DNA of 32,036 nucleotides from an uncultured Oscillospiraceae bacterium (lineage in GTDB: Bacteria; Bacillota; Clostridia; Oscillospirales; Ruminococcaceae), in assembly GCA_910578755.1 (NCBI GenBank), contig CAJTSZ010000008.1, positions 1 to 32,036 on the forward strand, read 5' to 3'. Positions within the stretch are counted from its first letter, which is position 1. Each line of letters begins with the position of its first letter. Both the position numbers and the translations under genes were made by a program. Positions 1-7,288 of this stretch are shown piece after piece. Under the pieces are notes generated by a model. That model was not told the DNA's origin. It made no database searches and saw nothing but the letters and a program-made list of their open reading frames with translations.

Positions 1-27
1 CAAAGGGCTTTGCCCGCATATGAAATA

Positions 28-46
28 CCCCCGGCTATGCCGGGGG
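28..46. terminator. GC-rich hairpin, probable bidirectional terminator
   Basis: Perfect 8-bp stem CCCCCGGC / GCCGGGGG closed by the 3-nt loop TAT. It is followed on the + side by an AT-rich run (ATATTTATTC). It lies about 115 bp beyond the stop of the leftward regulator gene, so it may end that transcript or one entering from the left. A nearly identical hairpin recurs at 16995-17013. A shorter palindrome, GGGC-TTT-GCCC, sits just before it at 5-15. Confidence 0.55.
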
Positions 47-161
47 ATATTTATTCTTACTGTAAAATTCAATCTGCGGGGTGAAAAAGCTATTTACAGT
101 GCCAATATTTTCTATTCTTTTACTGCTTTTTTCTGCTGCGTAATATCATTGAAACAGAGGC

Positions 162-365
162 CTATTCTGTGAAAATAAACAGCGCCTCAATTGGAGCTTC
201 AACCGCTTTCGAAATATCCATTGCCAATTTAAGCGAGGGATTGTACTGCGCTTTTTCCAGACGCATAATGGTTTCCCGCCGTACGCCTACTTGTGCCGCC
301 AACTGCTCTTGCGTCAAATTCTTCAGCAGCCTGTATTGCTTTAAGTTACATTGAAAATCCGGCAT
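162..365 (-). CDS. small XRE-family helix-turn-helix regulator
   Basis: A 67-residue protein that is almost entirely one HTH_3 (Cro/C1-type) DNA-binding domain. The helix-turn-helix core LTQEQLAAQVGVRRETI spans about residues 17-33, followed by the usual N-P-S-L motif. The family usually acts as a dimeric repressor or activator of its own operon. It has an ATG start and lies 2 bp after the stop of the upstream membrane-protein gene, so the two are almost certainly cotranscribed and translationally coupled. There is no ligand-binding or sensor domain, so any signal probably comes from the partner protein or from protein level. It is a good candidate to bind the phased repeats at 1061-1131. Confidence 0.88.
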   Translation of the reverse strand: MPDFQCNLKQYRLLKNLTQEQLAAQVGVRRETIMRLEKAQYNPSLKLAMDISKAVEAPIEALFIFTE

Positions 366-367
366 GT

Positions 368-1033
368 TTATTCCTCGCTTTCATTCAACTGTCCCTCGTT
401 GTCATAATGGTACAGCAAATATTGGCTAAGGAATATTTCCAGAGCTATGGAAAGGGCCGCCACAATAACAAAGGCAATTAGGGTATATTCCAGGTTACCC
501 ATAAACCTTCCCCGCCCAAGCACAAGTACGGCAAGAAAAATAATAGACAGGGACGTTTTGTTTGCCACGTTTTGCGCTTTCATCTTGTTTTCCTTGTATC
601 GTTCATCCATAAAAGTATTGGACATTTTGCCCTCATAGAAAAACCCAAAAAAGCCAAAGAACATGAAAAATACAAATGGAAAAATAGTTTTATCCAAGCT
701 ATAAGTCCAAAAACCTAAAAAACCAGCAAATCCTAAAAAACCTAAAAGTCCCAATTTGGGATTTATTGTTCTGGTGGATTGCAAGGCTAATTCCCTACGT
801 CTGCTTGTTGTGGTAGATTTTAAAAGCAACACAACAAGGTACACAGAATACAAGGCAAGAAGTACGCCGGAAATAAGCATAGGCAGGTCCTGCACCTTGA
901 AAACATAGGTGGATAAATCCATAGGCACAATAAACCTGGAGTTATTATACACTATGGTGTACCATGAAGAAACTGCGGTAAGGAGAGCGCATATTACGCC
1001 CAGGGTAATTGTACATTTTGTTTTGTTGTTCAT
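368..1033 (-). CDS. DUF3796-like multi-pass membrane protein
   Basis: A 221-residue hydrophobic protein from the ATG at 1033. That start has AGGAGG at 1043-1048 with a 9-nt gap; an upstream in-frame ATG at 1066 would add 11 residues without a good ribosome binding site. It shows about five or six membrane segments and a Leu-Gly-Phe repeat (LGFLGFAGFLGF) in the middle, resembling DUF3796 proteins. The segment after it is charged (MDERYKENKMKAQNVANKTS). The function of this family is unknown. It is the first gene of a two-gene operon with the XRE regulator, an arrangement common in Firmicutes, where such pairs often sense membrane or envelope state (inference). Confidence 0.72.
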   Translation of the reverse strand: MNNKTKCTITLGVICALLTAVSSWYTIVYNNSRFIVPMDLSTYVFKVQDLPMLISGVLLALYSVYLVVLLLKSTTTSRRRELALQSTRTINPKLGLLGFLGFAGFLGFWTYSLDKTIFPFVFFMFFGFFGFFYEGKMSNTFMDERYKENKMKAQNVANKTSLSIIFLAVLVLGRGRFMGNLEYTLIAFVIVAALSIALEIFLSQYLLYHYDNEGQLNESEE

Positions 1034-1060
1034 AACCGTATTCCTCCTAAGAGATATATT

Positions 1061-1131
1061 TATCACTTAACAAGACAAATATATCACTTTCAAATGGGGT
1101 TGTCAATATAAAAGATATAAATATATCACTT
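1061..1131. promoter_or_regulatory. three phased TATCACTT repeats, probable operator
   Basis: TATCACTT occurs at 1061-1068, 1082-1089 and 1124-1131, each preceded by an ATAT-rich flank. Start-to-start distances are 21 and 42 bp, which are two and four helical turns, placing all copies on the same DNA face. They bracket the promoter: one downstream of the likely transcription start, one on the -10 and spacer, one upstream of the -35. Autoregulation by the XRE protein encoded at 162-365 is the simplest reading. Confidence 0.6.
1078..1106 (-). promoter_or_regulatory. sigma-A-type promoter of the DUF3796/XRE operon
   Basis: On the minus strand TTGACA (1101-1106) is separated by exactly 17 bp from TATATT (1078-1083), pointing at the gene whose start is at 1033. 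This is a near-consensus vegetative promoter. One of the TATCACTT repeats (1082-1089) overlaps the -10 edge and the spacer, so a protein bound there would block RNA polymerase. Confidence 0.75.
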
Positions 1132-1251
1132 TTACAAAATTACACCCTGTACCGGTGTGGCGCTTCCTCTGCAAAAATAGGGCAGGGTAAGGTTCTAACC
1201 CTTGGAATTGGGGCATAAGATATACCAAGACCAAGCAAAGGAATGTTGGAC

Positions 1252-2274
1252 ATGACAGGACAAGAAAACGCCTTAGGGCCTTTTACTGAGGCCATTAGTA
1301 ACCTGAACAAAGAATTGCAGCAGCGGCTGCTTTTATTGCCTGAGGAGGATAAAGCCGCTATTACAGAGGTACGGCTTTATGCAGGACAACCTGTAGCCCT
1401 TTTTAAAAACAGGCGTGTGTACTTTTTGGCAGCTTTGGGGAAACTAAGCCAGATGGCGGAAAACTGCCCCAAGCTGCCCCAACATGAGGTGGAGGAAAAC
1501 TTTCGGGCCTTATGCGGGTATTCGGTACACAGCCACCAGCAGGAGATATGTCAAGGGTTTTTATCCCTGCCCGGCGGGCACAGGGCAGGCGTGTGCGGTA
1601 CTGCCATATATTTGGAAGGAGAGCACATAGGGCTGCGGCAAATTACCTCCATTAACCTGCGCATTGCCAAAAGGGTGCCAGGCTGCTCGAACCAACTATT
1701 TGAGCAGGTGTTCCAAGGGAAAAGAGCAACCAGCTTACTGCTGGCTGGCGCGCCGGCCACAGGGAAAACAACAATGTTAAGGGATTTGGCCCAAAACTTA
1801 GCAGGGCCAAAGGGGGGCTACTGCCCTATAGCCATTGTGGACGAGCGTGGAGAGCTCAGCGGCAGGGAAGGTTTTGGCACAACAGCCCATATTCTTTGCG
1901 GCCTGCCTAAGGCCCAAGGTATTTTGCAGGCTGTTCGCACCCTGGCCCCCCAGTATATTTTATGCGACGAACTTGGCACAACGGAGGAAGCCCAGGCAAT
2001 GTTAAGCAGCTTAAACGCCGGTGTTAAAATAATTGCAACGGTTCATGCAGGGTCCAAGGAAGAATTGCTGCGCAAGGAACAGGTGAGGCTTTTGCTGGAG
2101 GCCCAGGGCTTTGAAACGGCAGCTTTTTTAAGCAACGGGGAAAAACCGGGACAAATACAGGAAATTTGGGGGATAAGACCATATGCTGAAAACAATAGGC
2201 AGCCTTTGCATTATTCTTTCCGGGGCAGCGTGGGGAATATCCAAGGCCTTGGAACTGAAAAAGAATGTATATGA
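1252..2274 (+). CDS. spoIIIAA: stage III sporulation protein AA, mother-cell ATPase
   Basis: A RecA/GspE-like secretion ATPase that powers or assembles the SpoIIIA-SpoIIQ channel at the engulfed forespore. The Walker A motif GAPATGKTT lies near residue 165, and the Walker-B-type stretches IAIVDERGEL and ILCDELGTTEEAQ follow. I place the start at the ATG at 1252 because AAAGGA (1237-1242) gives normal spacing there. An ATG at 1243 directly abuts that site. The protein has 340 residues, slightly longer than usual. Its C-terminal tail overlaps spoIIIAB by 92 bp. It is first of eight genes in canonical order. No convincing sigma-E -35 box was found upstream, although CATAAGAT at 1214-1221 could be a -10. 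Confidence 0.95.
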   Translation: MTGQENALGPFTEAISNLNKELQQRLLLLPEEDKAAITEVRLYAGQPVALFKNRRVYFLAALGKLSQMAENCPKLPQHEVEENFRALCGYSVHSHQQEICQGFLSLPGGHRAGVCGTAIYLEGEHIGLRQITSINLRIAKRVPGCSNQLFEQVFQGKRATSLLLAGAPATGKTTMLRDLAQNLAGPKGGYCPIAIVDERGELSGREGFGTTAHILCGLPKAQGILQAVRTLAPQYILCDELGTTEEAQAMLSSLNAGVKIIATVHAGSKEELLRKEQVRLLLEAQGFETAAFLSNGEKPGQIQEIWGIRPYAENNRQPLHYSFRGSVGNIQGLGTEKECI

Positions 2275-2683
2275 ATGGGAAAAATATATGGCCTTTCTGC
2301 AAGCTGTTGGGGAAGAGCTGCAATGCACCCTGGCACCAGTAGAACAAATTATTTGTGCTGTTGGCAAGCGCAAAGAACTGCAAAGCTTTACCCCTGTTGC
2401 ATATTTTTGCAGTTGCCTGCCCTTTCTGCCTTTTCCGGAGAGGTGGGCACAGGCGCTGAACAGCTACCATACTGCACCAAAGGGGATGAAGGCTGCCTTG
2501 GAGAGCTTTGGCCAGTTGTTTGGGATGTACCAGGCGCAAGTTCAGCTGGAGGCCTTAAAAAATTTGCAGGAAAGCGCCCGGCTGCATTGGCAGCAGGCCA
2601 AGGACTATTGCAGTACCCACAGCAAATTGTACAGTACCTTAGGAATACTGGGCGGGCTTGGAGCAGCAATTTTAATGATGTAA
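2183..2683 (+). CDS. spoIIIAB: stage III sporulation protein AB
   Basis: A 166-residue protein with one N-terminal hydrophobic segment (about residues 3-17), then a mostly helical soluble domain and a C-terminal hydrophobic segment (LGILGGLGAAILMM). This layout and length match SpoIIIAB, which resembles type II secretion protein GspF. It is needed for forespore gene expression after engulfment. The start ATG is preceded by GGGGGAT at 2168-2174. Translation begins 92 bp inside the 3' end of spoIIIAA in another frame, an unusually long overlap for this operon. Confidence 0.93.
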   Translation: MLKTIGSLCIILSGAAWGISKALELKKNVYEWEKYMAFLQAVGEELQCTLAPVEQIICAVGKRKELQSFTPVAYFCSCLPFLPFPERWAQALNSYHTAPKGMKAALESFGQLFGMYQAQVQLEALKNLQESARLHWQQAKDYCSTHSKLYSTLGILGGLGAAILMM

Positions 2684-2728
2684 GCGCTTTTTACCAAAAG
2701 GAATTTTTACAGCAAAGGAGTTTGGGCC

Positions 2729-2923
2729 ATGGATGTGGATTTAATTTTCAAAATTGCCGCCATTGGCATTATTGTTTCTGTATTAAACCAGGTGTTGATT
2801 CGCTCCGGCAGGGAGGAACAGGCAATGATGACCACACTGGCTGGGTTAATTGTGGTATTGATGATGATAATTACCCAAATTAGTATTTTGTTTGACACGG
2901 TAAAATCCGTGTTTGGGCTGTAG
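2729..2923 (+). CDS. spoIIIAC: stage III sporulation protein AC
   Basis: A 64-residue protein with two membrane segments (about residues 5-23 and 33-56) joined by a short charged loop RSGREEQ. The size and sequence style are those of SpoIIIAC, a small channel-complex membrane subunit. AAAGGAG (2714-2720) stands 8 nt before the ATG. It is followed after only 2 bp by spoIIIAD, with which it shares a similar fold. Confidence 0.95.
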   Translation: MDVDLIFKIAAIGIIVSVLNQVLIRSGREEQAMMTTLAGLIVVLMMIITQISILFDTVKSVFGL

Positions 2924-2925
2924 CT

Positions 2926-3315
2926 ATGGATATGAATAAAATAATTGGTTTGGCGGTAATTAGCGTAACACTGATTGTCCTTTTGCGCCAATATCGCCCG
3001 GAATACGGTGTAGCTGCCTCCCTAATGGCAGGGTTACTGCTGCTGTTTTTAATTATGGAGCAGGTTTCGCCTGTATTACAGGAAATACAGACCCTTGCCC
3101 AAAGGACAGGCTTAGCCCAGGAACACACCAGTATTTTGCTGAAATCCTTGGGTGTTTGTTTTGTAACCCAAATAGCCTGCGAGGCCTGCAAGGACGCAGG
3201 GGAGAGTTCCATTGCATCTAAAGTGGAAATGGCTGGGAAGGTATCCATTGTTGTACTCTCACTGCCTCTATTCCAGGAGCTGCTGAAAATTGTACTGCGG
3301 TTAATAGCGGGGTAA
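2926..3315 (+). CDS. spoIIIAD: stage III sporulation protein AD
   Basis: A 129-residue multi-pass membrane protein: an N-terminal hydrophobic segment, a second one around residues 31-50 (AASLMAGLLLLFLIMEQ), and a C-terminal hydrophobic end. It matches SpoIIIAD in length and position. The start lies 2 bp after the spoIIIAC stop with no strong ribosome binding site of its own, so translation is probably coupled. In the complex it is thought to contribute to the mother-cell membrane channel. Confidence 0.95.
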   Translation: MDMNKIIGLAVISVTLIVLLRQYRPEYGVAASLMAGLLLLFLIMEQVSPVLQEIQTLAQRTGLAQEHTSILLKSLGVCFVTQIACEACKDAGESSIASKVEMAGKVSIVVLSLPLFQELLKIVLRLIAG

Positions 3316-3320
3316 CGCTT

Positions 3321-4481
3321 ATGAAAAGATGGAGAAGAGCTTTTGCTCCTTTGGGCTGCGGCATTTTACTATCCCTTTTATGGGTTCTATTTCTGCTGCC
3401 AGCCCAAGCGGAGGAGGAAACAACAAACCAATTTTTGCAAAAGCAGTTGGATGCAATGGGCGCTTTGGGAATAGAAGAATCCATTCCGCCCCAAGCGGAG
3501 GAGCTGCTGGGGCAAGTGAATTTATCCCAGCTTTCCTTAAAACAGCTTTTGGCTTTATCTCCCCAGGAATTTTTGCAGGTAATACAAAATTCCGTAAAGG
3601 AAGCCGCAGCGGAGCCCGTTCGCATTATGGGGAAAATTTTAGGTATTTTACTGCTGTGCGGTTTTATGGCACAAGTAAAAACCGCCGCCTTTCAGGGGGA
3701 TATGGACCATGTTTTTTCTGTGGTTTCCATTTTGTGTATGGTTTCTTTTTTAGCAAGGCCCATTACGGATTGTATTATAAAAACAGTTGAAAGTTTATAT
3801 AGCTGTTCTTTGTTTATTCTTTCTTTTATTCCTATACTTAGTGGTATTCTTACAGCAGGGGGCCAGGCTACTGCGGCAAGTGGTTACCATTTATTGTTGT
3901 TTGCTGCTTGCCAAGGGGTTTCCAAATTATCGGCAACGGTTTTAGTACCCTGTGTAGGTATTTATTTTGCCTTTTGTATTTTATCCGCATTATTTCCCCA
4001 AATGAATTTACAGGGCTTGACCAGTGGAATTAAAACCGTTGTGTGCTGGGGCCTGGGTGCCCTTACCACAGTTTTTGTTGGGATGCTTTCCATGCAGACC
4101 CTTGTTTCCACCGGGGTAGATTCCCTTACAGTAAAAACATCCAAATTTTTGCTGGGCAGTTTTATTCCTGTTGTGGGCGGCGCCTTATCGGACGCTTTTA
4201 CCGCGGCCCAGGGGTGTTTAACGGTGCTGCGGGGTGCTGTGGGTTCCTTTGGGGTAGTTACCGCCTTTTTTACGTTTTTGCCTATTTTGTCCCAGGTGGT
4301 AATTTGGTACATTATTGTAAACATTGCCGCAGGGGTGGGGGACATGCTTTCTGCCCCACAAGCCTCGGCAGTTTTAAAGGGGGCGGGCACCACCCTTTCC
4401 ATTTTAATTGCTATGATTATGTGTTTTGCCCTGCTGCTTATTATTTCTACCGCTTTAGTACTAATGATAAGCGTTGGCTAA
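3321..4481 (+). CDS. spoIIIAE: stage III sporulation protein AE, polytopic channel subunit
   Basis: A 386-residue protein with a clear signal peptide: basic MKRWRR, a hydrophobic core, and an AQA cleavage site around residue 30. A soluble acidic region of about 80 residues follows, then a series of membrane helices to the C-terminus. This is the usual SpoIIIAE design, the largest integral membrane subunit of the SpoIIIA complex. It starts 5 bp after spoIIIAD. Its stop overlaps the region just before spoIIIAF. Confidence 0.95.
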   Translation: MKRWRRAFAPLGCGILLSLLWVLFLLPAQAEEETTNQFLQKQLDAMGALGIEESIPPQAEELLGQVNLSQLSLKQLLALSPQEFLQVIQNSVKEAAAEPVRIMGKILGILLLCGFMAQVKTAAFQGDMDHVFSVVSILCMVSFLARPITDCIIKTVESLYSCSLFILSFIPILSGILTAGGQATAASGYHLLLFAACQGVSKLSATVLVPCVGIYFAFCILSALFPQMNLQGLTSGIKTVVCWGLGALTTVFVGMLSMQTLVSTGVDSLTVKTSKFLLGSFIPVVGGALSDAFTAAQGCLTVLRGAVGSFGVVTAFFTFLPILSQVVIWYIIVNIAAGVGDMLSAPQASAVLKGAGTTLSILIAMIMCFALLLIISTALVLMISVG

Positions 4482-4494
4482 ATGGGGGGAGCTT

Positions 4495-4977
4495 ATGGAA
4501 TTTTTAAAACAATGGGCTATAACAATTTGTTTTGCAGCGGCTGCCGGAGGAATTGCCACACTGCTGCTGCCCCAAAGCAACGGGTTAAACAAGCTGTTCC
4601 GTATGGTGGTGGCGCTGTTCTTTTTATGCAGCATTGTTTTGCCAATAACCTCTGCGGCAAAGGGCATATTTGATTATGATAGCCGCCAAAGGCAGCAGGA
4701 GGAAGTAGGGGAAATGGCGGAGCAGATAGAAAAAAACACAGAACAGTTTGCATATTTGCTGGCCAGGGAAAATATAAATAAACTAATCCAGGAAAAACTG
4801 AAATTCCTAAATATTTACCCCAAGGAAGTTGCAGTTACTTTTTACGAGGAAAACGGAAAAATAGAACGCATCCACGCCGAAATTTACGGAGATAGCACAT
4901 TGCAGGGGCGGGAGCAGGAGCTTGCGGATTTTATAAAACAGGAACTTGGTATTGAAGCAATTTGCTATTTTTCTTAG
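4495..4977 (+). CDS. spoIIIAF: stage III sporulation protein AF
   Basis: A 160-residue protein: two N-terminal membrane helices (about residues 5-22 and 32-50), then a charged helical linker and a soluble alpha/beta domain. That domain carries the ring-building fold known from SpoIIIAF and SpoIIIAG. I chose the ATG at 4495, which has GGGGGAG just upstream, over the in-frame TTG at 4474, which lies inside the end of spoIIIAE. A clean AGGAGG for the next gene overlaps its stop codon. Confidence 0.93.
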   Translation: MEFLKQWAITICFAAAAGGIATLLLPQSNGLNKLFRMVVALFFLCSIVLPITSAAKGIFDYDSRQRQQEEVGEMAEQIEKNTEQFAYLLARENINKLIQEKLKFLNIYPKEVAVTFYEENGKIERIHAEIYGDSTLQGREQELADFIKQELGIEAICYFS

Positions 4978-4987
4978 GAGGTTAAAA

Positions 4988-5566
4988 ATGGAAGGGAAGT
5001 CAAACGCGTTGTTTTCAAAGGTAAAAGTGATTTTTACAGGAGAAAACAAAAAGCAGCAGCTTATTATTGTTTTGGGGCTTATAGGTATGGCGCTTATACT
5101 GCTTTCCGAGCTGGCACAGCCATGGAAAAGCCCTAAGCAAAAAGTTCAAGAGGAGGAACCAGCGTCCAACGAAGCATACATACAGCAAATGGAGCAGCGG
5201 CTTACTTCCATGGTGGAAACCATTAGCGGAACAGGAAAGTGCCAGGTTATGGTGACTTTGCAGCAGGGCACAGAATACGTTTACGCCAGCGAAGGCAAAA
5301 CCACAATGGACCGTTCCCAAAACCTTGAAGGAGAGAGCGCAAAAAAAATGGAACAAAAGGATAACAACGAAAGCAAAATAGTGATTCTTGAGCAAAATGG
5401 AACAAGCAAGGCGCTAATAGAGACAAAAATTGAACCACAAATTAAGGGCGTTGTTGTTGTTTGTGAAGGAGGGGACAGTGCGGTAGTAAAAGAACGGATT
5501 GTTGAGGCTGTAACAACAGTTCTTGGCATAAAATCCAACCAGGTCTGCGTAGTACCAAAAGGTTAA
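4988..5566 (+). CDS. spoIIIAG: stage III sporulation protein AG, ring-forming subunit
   Basis: A 192-residue protein starting at the ATG at 4988, six nt after AGGAGG (4976-4981). Upstream in-frame codons reaching back to 4946 lie inside spoIIIAF and are not used. A short cytoplasmic N-terminus is followed by one membrane helix (about residues 24-40) and a spacer rich in Glu and Gln. The C-terminal half holds the ring-building motif domain split by a polar insertion (YVYASEGKTTMDRSQ...KIVILEQNG). The family forms a large ring in the space between mother cell and forespore. Confidence 0.95.
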   Translation: MEGKSNALFSKVKVIFTGENKKQQLIIVLGLIGMALILLSELAQPWKSPKQKVQEEEPASNEAYIQQMEQRLTSMVETISGTGKCQVMVTLQQGTEYVYASEGKTTMDRSQNLEGESAKKMEQKDNNESKIVILEQNGTSKALIETKIEPQIKGVVVVCEGGDSAVVKERIVEAVTTVLGIKSNQVCVVPKG

Positions 5567-5608
5567 ACTCTTAGGGATTGGCCCTATGGGTAAATCTTGG
5601 AGATTAGC

Positions 5609-5628
5609 CTCTAAAACTAATTTTAGAG
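5609..5628 (+). other. perfect hairpin in the spoIIIAG-spoIIIAH gap
   Basis: CTCTAAAA (5609-5616), loop CTAA, TTTTAGAG (5621-5628): a perfect 8-bp stem without a following U-run. A smaller hairpin TAGGG/CCCTA lies at 5572-5586. Together they fill most of the 91-bp gap, the widest in the operon. They could affect mRNA processing or differential stability of the spoIIIAH message. Confidence 0.4.
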
Positions 5629-5657
5629 AGTAAACTTAAATTTCAGGAGGAATTGTT

Positions 5658-6209
5658 ATGAACATGATCGTTGGGAAAAAACAAATTATTTTGGCTTCTT
5701 TGGTTTTGGCTTTGGGTATTGCCGTTTATTTAAACTATCAGTTTGCCCAAACAGATGGGGATTTTATTGCAAGCAGCGCCATAATGGAGGAAGATGAAGA
5801 AGAAAACTATGGCGATGCAAAGTTTGTAGATAAAAAAGGCGCGGATACAGCAGTTGCAACAGGGGAATATTTTTCGGAAGCCAAGCTGACCCGCAATAAA
5901 ACACGGGATGAAGCAGTAGAAGCCTTAAAAGTAATGCTGGCTGATGTTAAGCTGGATACAGAGCAAAAAACTGTTTTAACACAGCAGGCTACCCAGCTGG
6001 CCGAGGCTATTGAAATAGAGGGCAAAATTGAAAACCTAATTAAAGCCAAAGGGTTTACCGAATGTATGGTTTATTATGACGCAGAAAAAGTAGACGTTAT
6101 TTTAAAAACAGACGGCCTTTTGGAAAATGAGGTGGTACAGATTCGGGATATTATTTTAGAAGAAACAGAAGTACCTGTACAGAACATTTCCATTGTGCCT
6201 GTAAAATAA
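5658..6209 (+). CDS. spoIIIAH: stage III sporulation protein AH
   Basis: A 183-residue protein with a single N-terminal membrane helix (about residues 9-28), an acidic low-complexity linker (MEEDEEENYGDAK), and a C-terminal ring-building YscJ/FliF-like domain. In Bacillus SpoIIIAH docks with forespore SpoIIQ (or a LytM equivalent in clostridia) across the intermembrane space, zippering the two membranes. AGGAGG at 5645-5650 precedes the ATG by 7 nt. It is the last gene of the operon and is followed 17 bp later by a 14-bp-stem terminator. Confidence 0.95.
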   Translation: MNMIVGKKQIILASLVLALGIAVYLNYQFAQTDGDFIASSAIMEEDEEENYGDAKFVDKKGADTAVATGEYFSEAKLTRNKTRDEAVEALKVMLADVKLDTEQKTVLTQQATQLAEAIEIEGKIENLIKAKGFTECMVYYDAEKVDVILKTDGLLENEVVQIRDIILEETEVPVQNISIVPVK

Positions 6210-6226
6210 ATTGGTTCATAAAAGCA

Positions 6227-6262
6227 AAAACCCTCACCCAAGAATAACTGGGTGAGGGTTTT
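6227..6262. terminator. strong bidirectional terminator after spoIIIAH
   Basis: A perfect 14-bp stem AAAACCCTCACCCA / TGGGTGAGGGTTTT with an 8-nt loop (6241-6248). A-rich and T-rich ends make it work in both directions. It separates the rightward spoIIIA operon from the convergent amidotransferase gene ending at 6275. Confidence 0.92.
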
Positions 6263-6274
6263 ACATTATATTTG

Positions 6275-6997
6275 TTACTTATTTTTAACCGATACAGCTT
6301 CTTTAATAAATGCCTGGAACAATTTATCAAAAACAGGGTAGCGGCAAGCCATTCCTTCTGGGTGCCACTGTACGCCAACAATAAACTGGCTTTCGGATTC
6401 AATGGCTTCCACAACGCCGTCGCTGGTGCGGCCTACAATTTTTAACGAGGGGGCAACATCTTTAACAGCCTGGTGGTGGTAGGTATTGGTTTCTACTGCG
6501 GATTGGCCAAAAATAGAGGCCAAACGGCTATGTTCTTCCAAGGATACTTTGTGGAAGGGCTCCTCGCGAATGGCACTGGACTGTAGGTGGCAAATATGCT
6601 CTGGAACCTGCTTATCCAAATCCTGGTATAATGTACCGCCAAAAGCAACATTAATAATTTGGTGCCCGCGGCAAATGCCCAGAATAGGCTTATTAGCAGC
6701 AGCCATTTTACGGATAAGCTCAATTTCAAATAAATCCATATGGCGGTTAAGGTAGGTAACTTGAGGCATAGTTTCTTCACCATAGAGGTAAGGGGAAACA
6801 TCGTCACCACCAGGAACTAAAAGGCCATCCAGTATTTGTGCGTAATGGACGCATTCCTCAGCAGAAAGGGCGGCAGGGAGCATTACAGGAATACCGCCAG
6901 CCCGGATAATGGCTTCCACATAAGTTTGGTTTGTTTTATAAACCTGTAAATTGTTGAAAGCAGTGTAAGCTGCAGTCATACCGATAAAAGGTTTCAC
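6275..6997 (-). CDS. peptidase C26 / gamma-glutamyl-GABA hydrolase family protein
   Basis: A 240-residue class I glutamine-amidotransferase-like hydrolase. The nucleophile elbow GICRGHQ places the catalytic Cys at residue 109; VGVQWHPE supplies His212 and Glu214, completing the triad. The oxyanion-type motif GLLVPGGDDV lies around residues 58-67. The family includes PuuD, which cleaves gamma-glutamyl-GABA in putrescine breakdown, but many clostridial members have unknown gamma-glutamyl substrates and no puu genes are nearby. The start codon is GTG (6995-6997) with only a weak purine-rich site upstream. It appears monocistronic, between a terminator and its own promoter. Confidence 0.86.
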   Translation of the reverse strand: MKPFIGMTAAYTAFNNLQVYKTNQTYVEAIIRAGGIPVMLPAALSAEECVHYAQILDGLLVPGGDDVSPYLYGEETMPQVTYLNRHMDLFEIELIRKMAAANKPILGICRGHQIINVAFGGTLYQDLDKQVPEHICHLQSSAIREEPFHKVSLEEHSRLASIFGQSAVETNTYHHQAVKDVAPSLKIVGRTSDGVVEAIESESQFIVGVQWHPEGMACRYPVFDKLFQAFIKEAVSVKNK

Positions 6998-7106
6998 AAA
7001 ATCACTTCTCTTTCTTATTTTAGGCTCTGGGTACAGTGCCGTTTGTACTGTTTTACAGAAATAAACTTGGACATTACCGTTTTAAAAATATAATGTACCA
7101 AAGGGT

Positions 7107-7135
7107 ATTATACCGTATACCGTCAATTAAAACAA
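7107..7135 (-). promoter_or_regulatory. candidate promoter for the C26 hydrolase gene
   Basis: On the minus strand TTGTTT (7130-7135) and a perfect TATAAT (7107-7112) are separated by 17 bp, about 110 bp upstream of the GTG start. The long leader holds no structure I recognise. Confidence 0.5.
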
Positions 7136-7288
7136 CAGTTTTTTACAAAATTATTTACTGGATTCCACAATCCCTTGAGTCCTTCTTTCACATACCTTTG
7201 CACTTGATTTGACAGAGGCATTTCCACGCTCTCGGAATTGTGGTAAAATGAAATATGGAAAAATTATCAAAGGGAATGTTGATAGGAT

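Noticed and set aside
1214..1221. CATAAGAT as sigma-E -10 box for spoIIIA
   Set aside because: At 14-bp spacing the -35 position (about 1193-1199, TTCTAAC) does not resemble ATATT, unlike the three good sites elsewhere, so it is not listed as a promoter.
2024..2883. Long open frames opposite or out of frame within spoIIIAA/spoIIIAB (2024-2539 minus, 2275-2883 plus)
   Set aside because: They are shadows of well-identified spoIIIA genes with typical order and ribosome binding sites.
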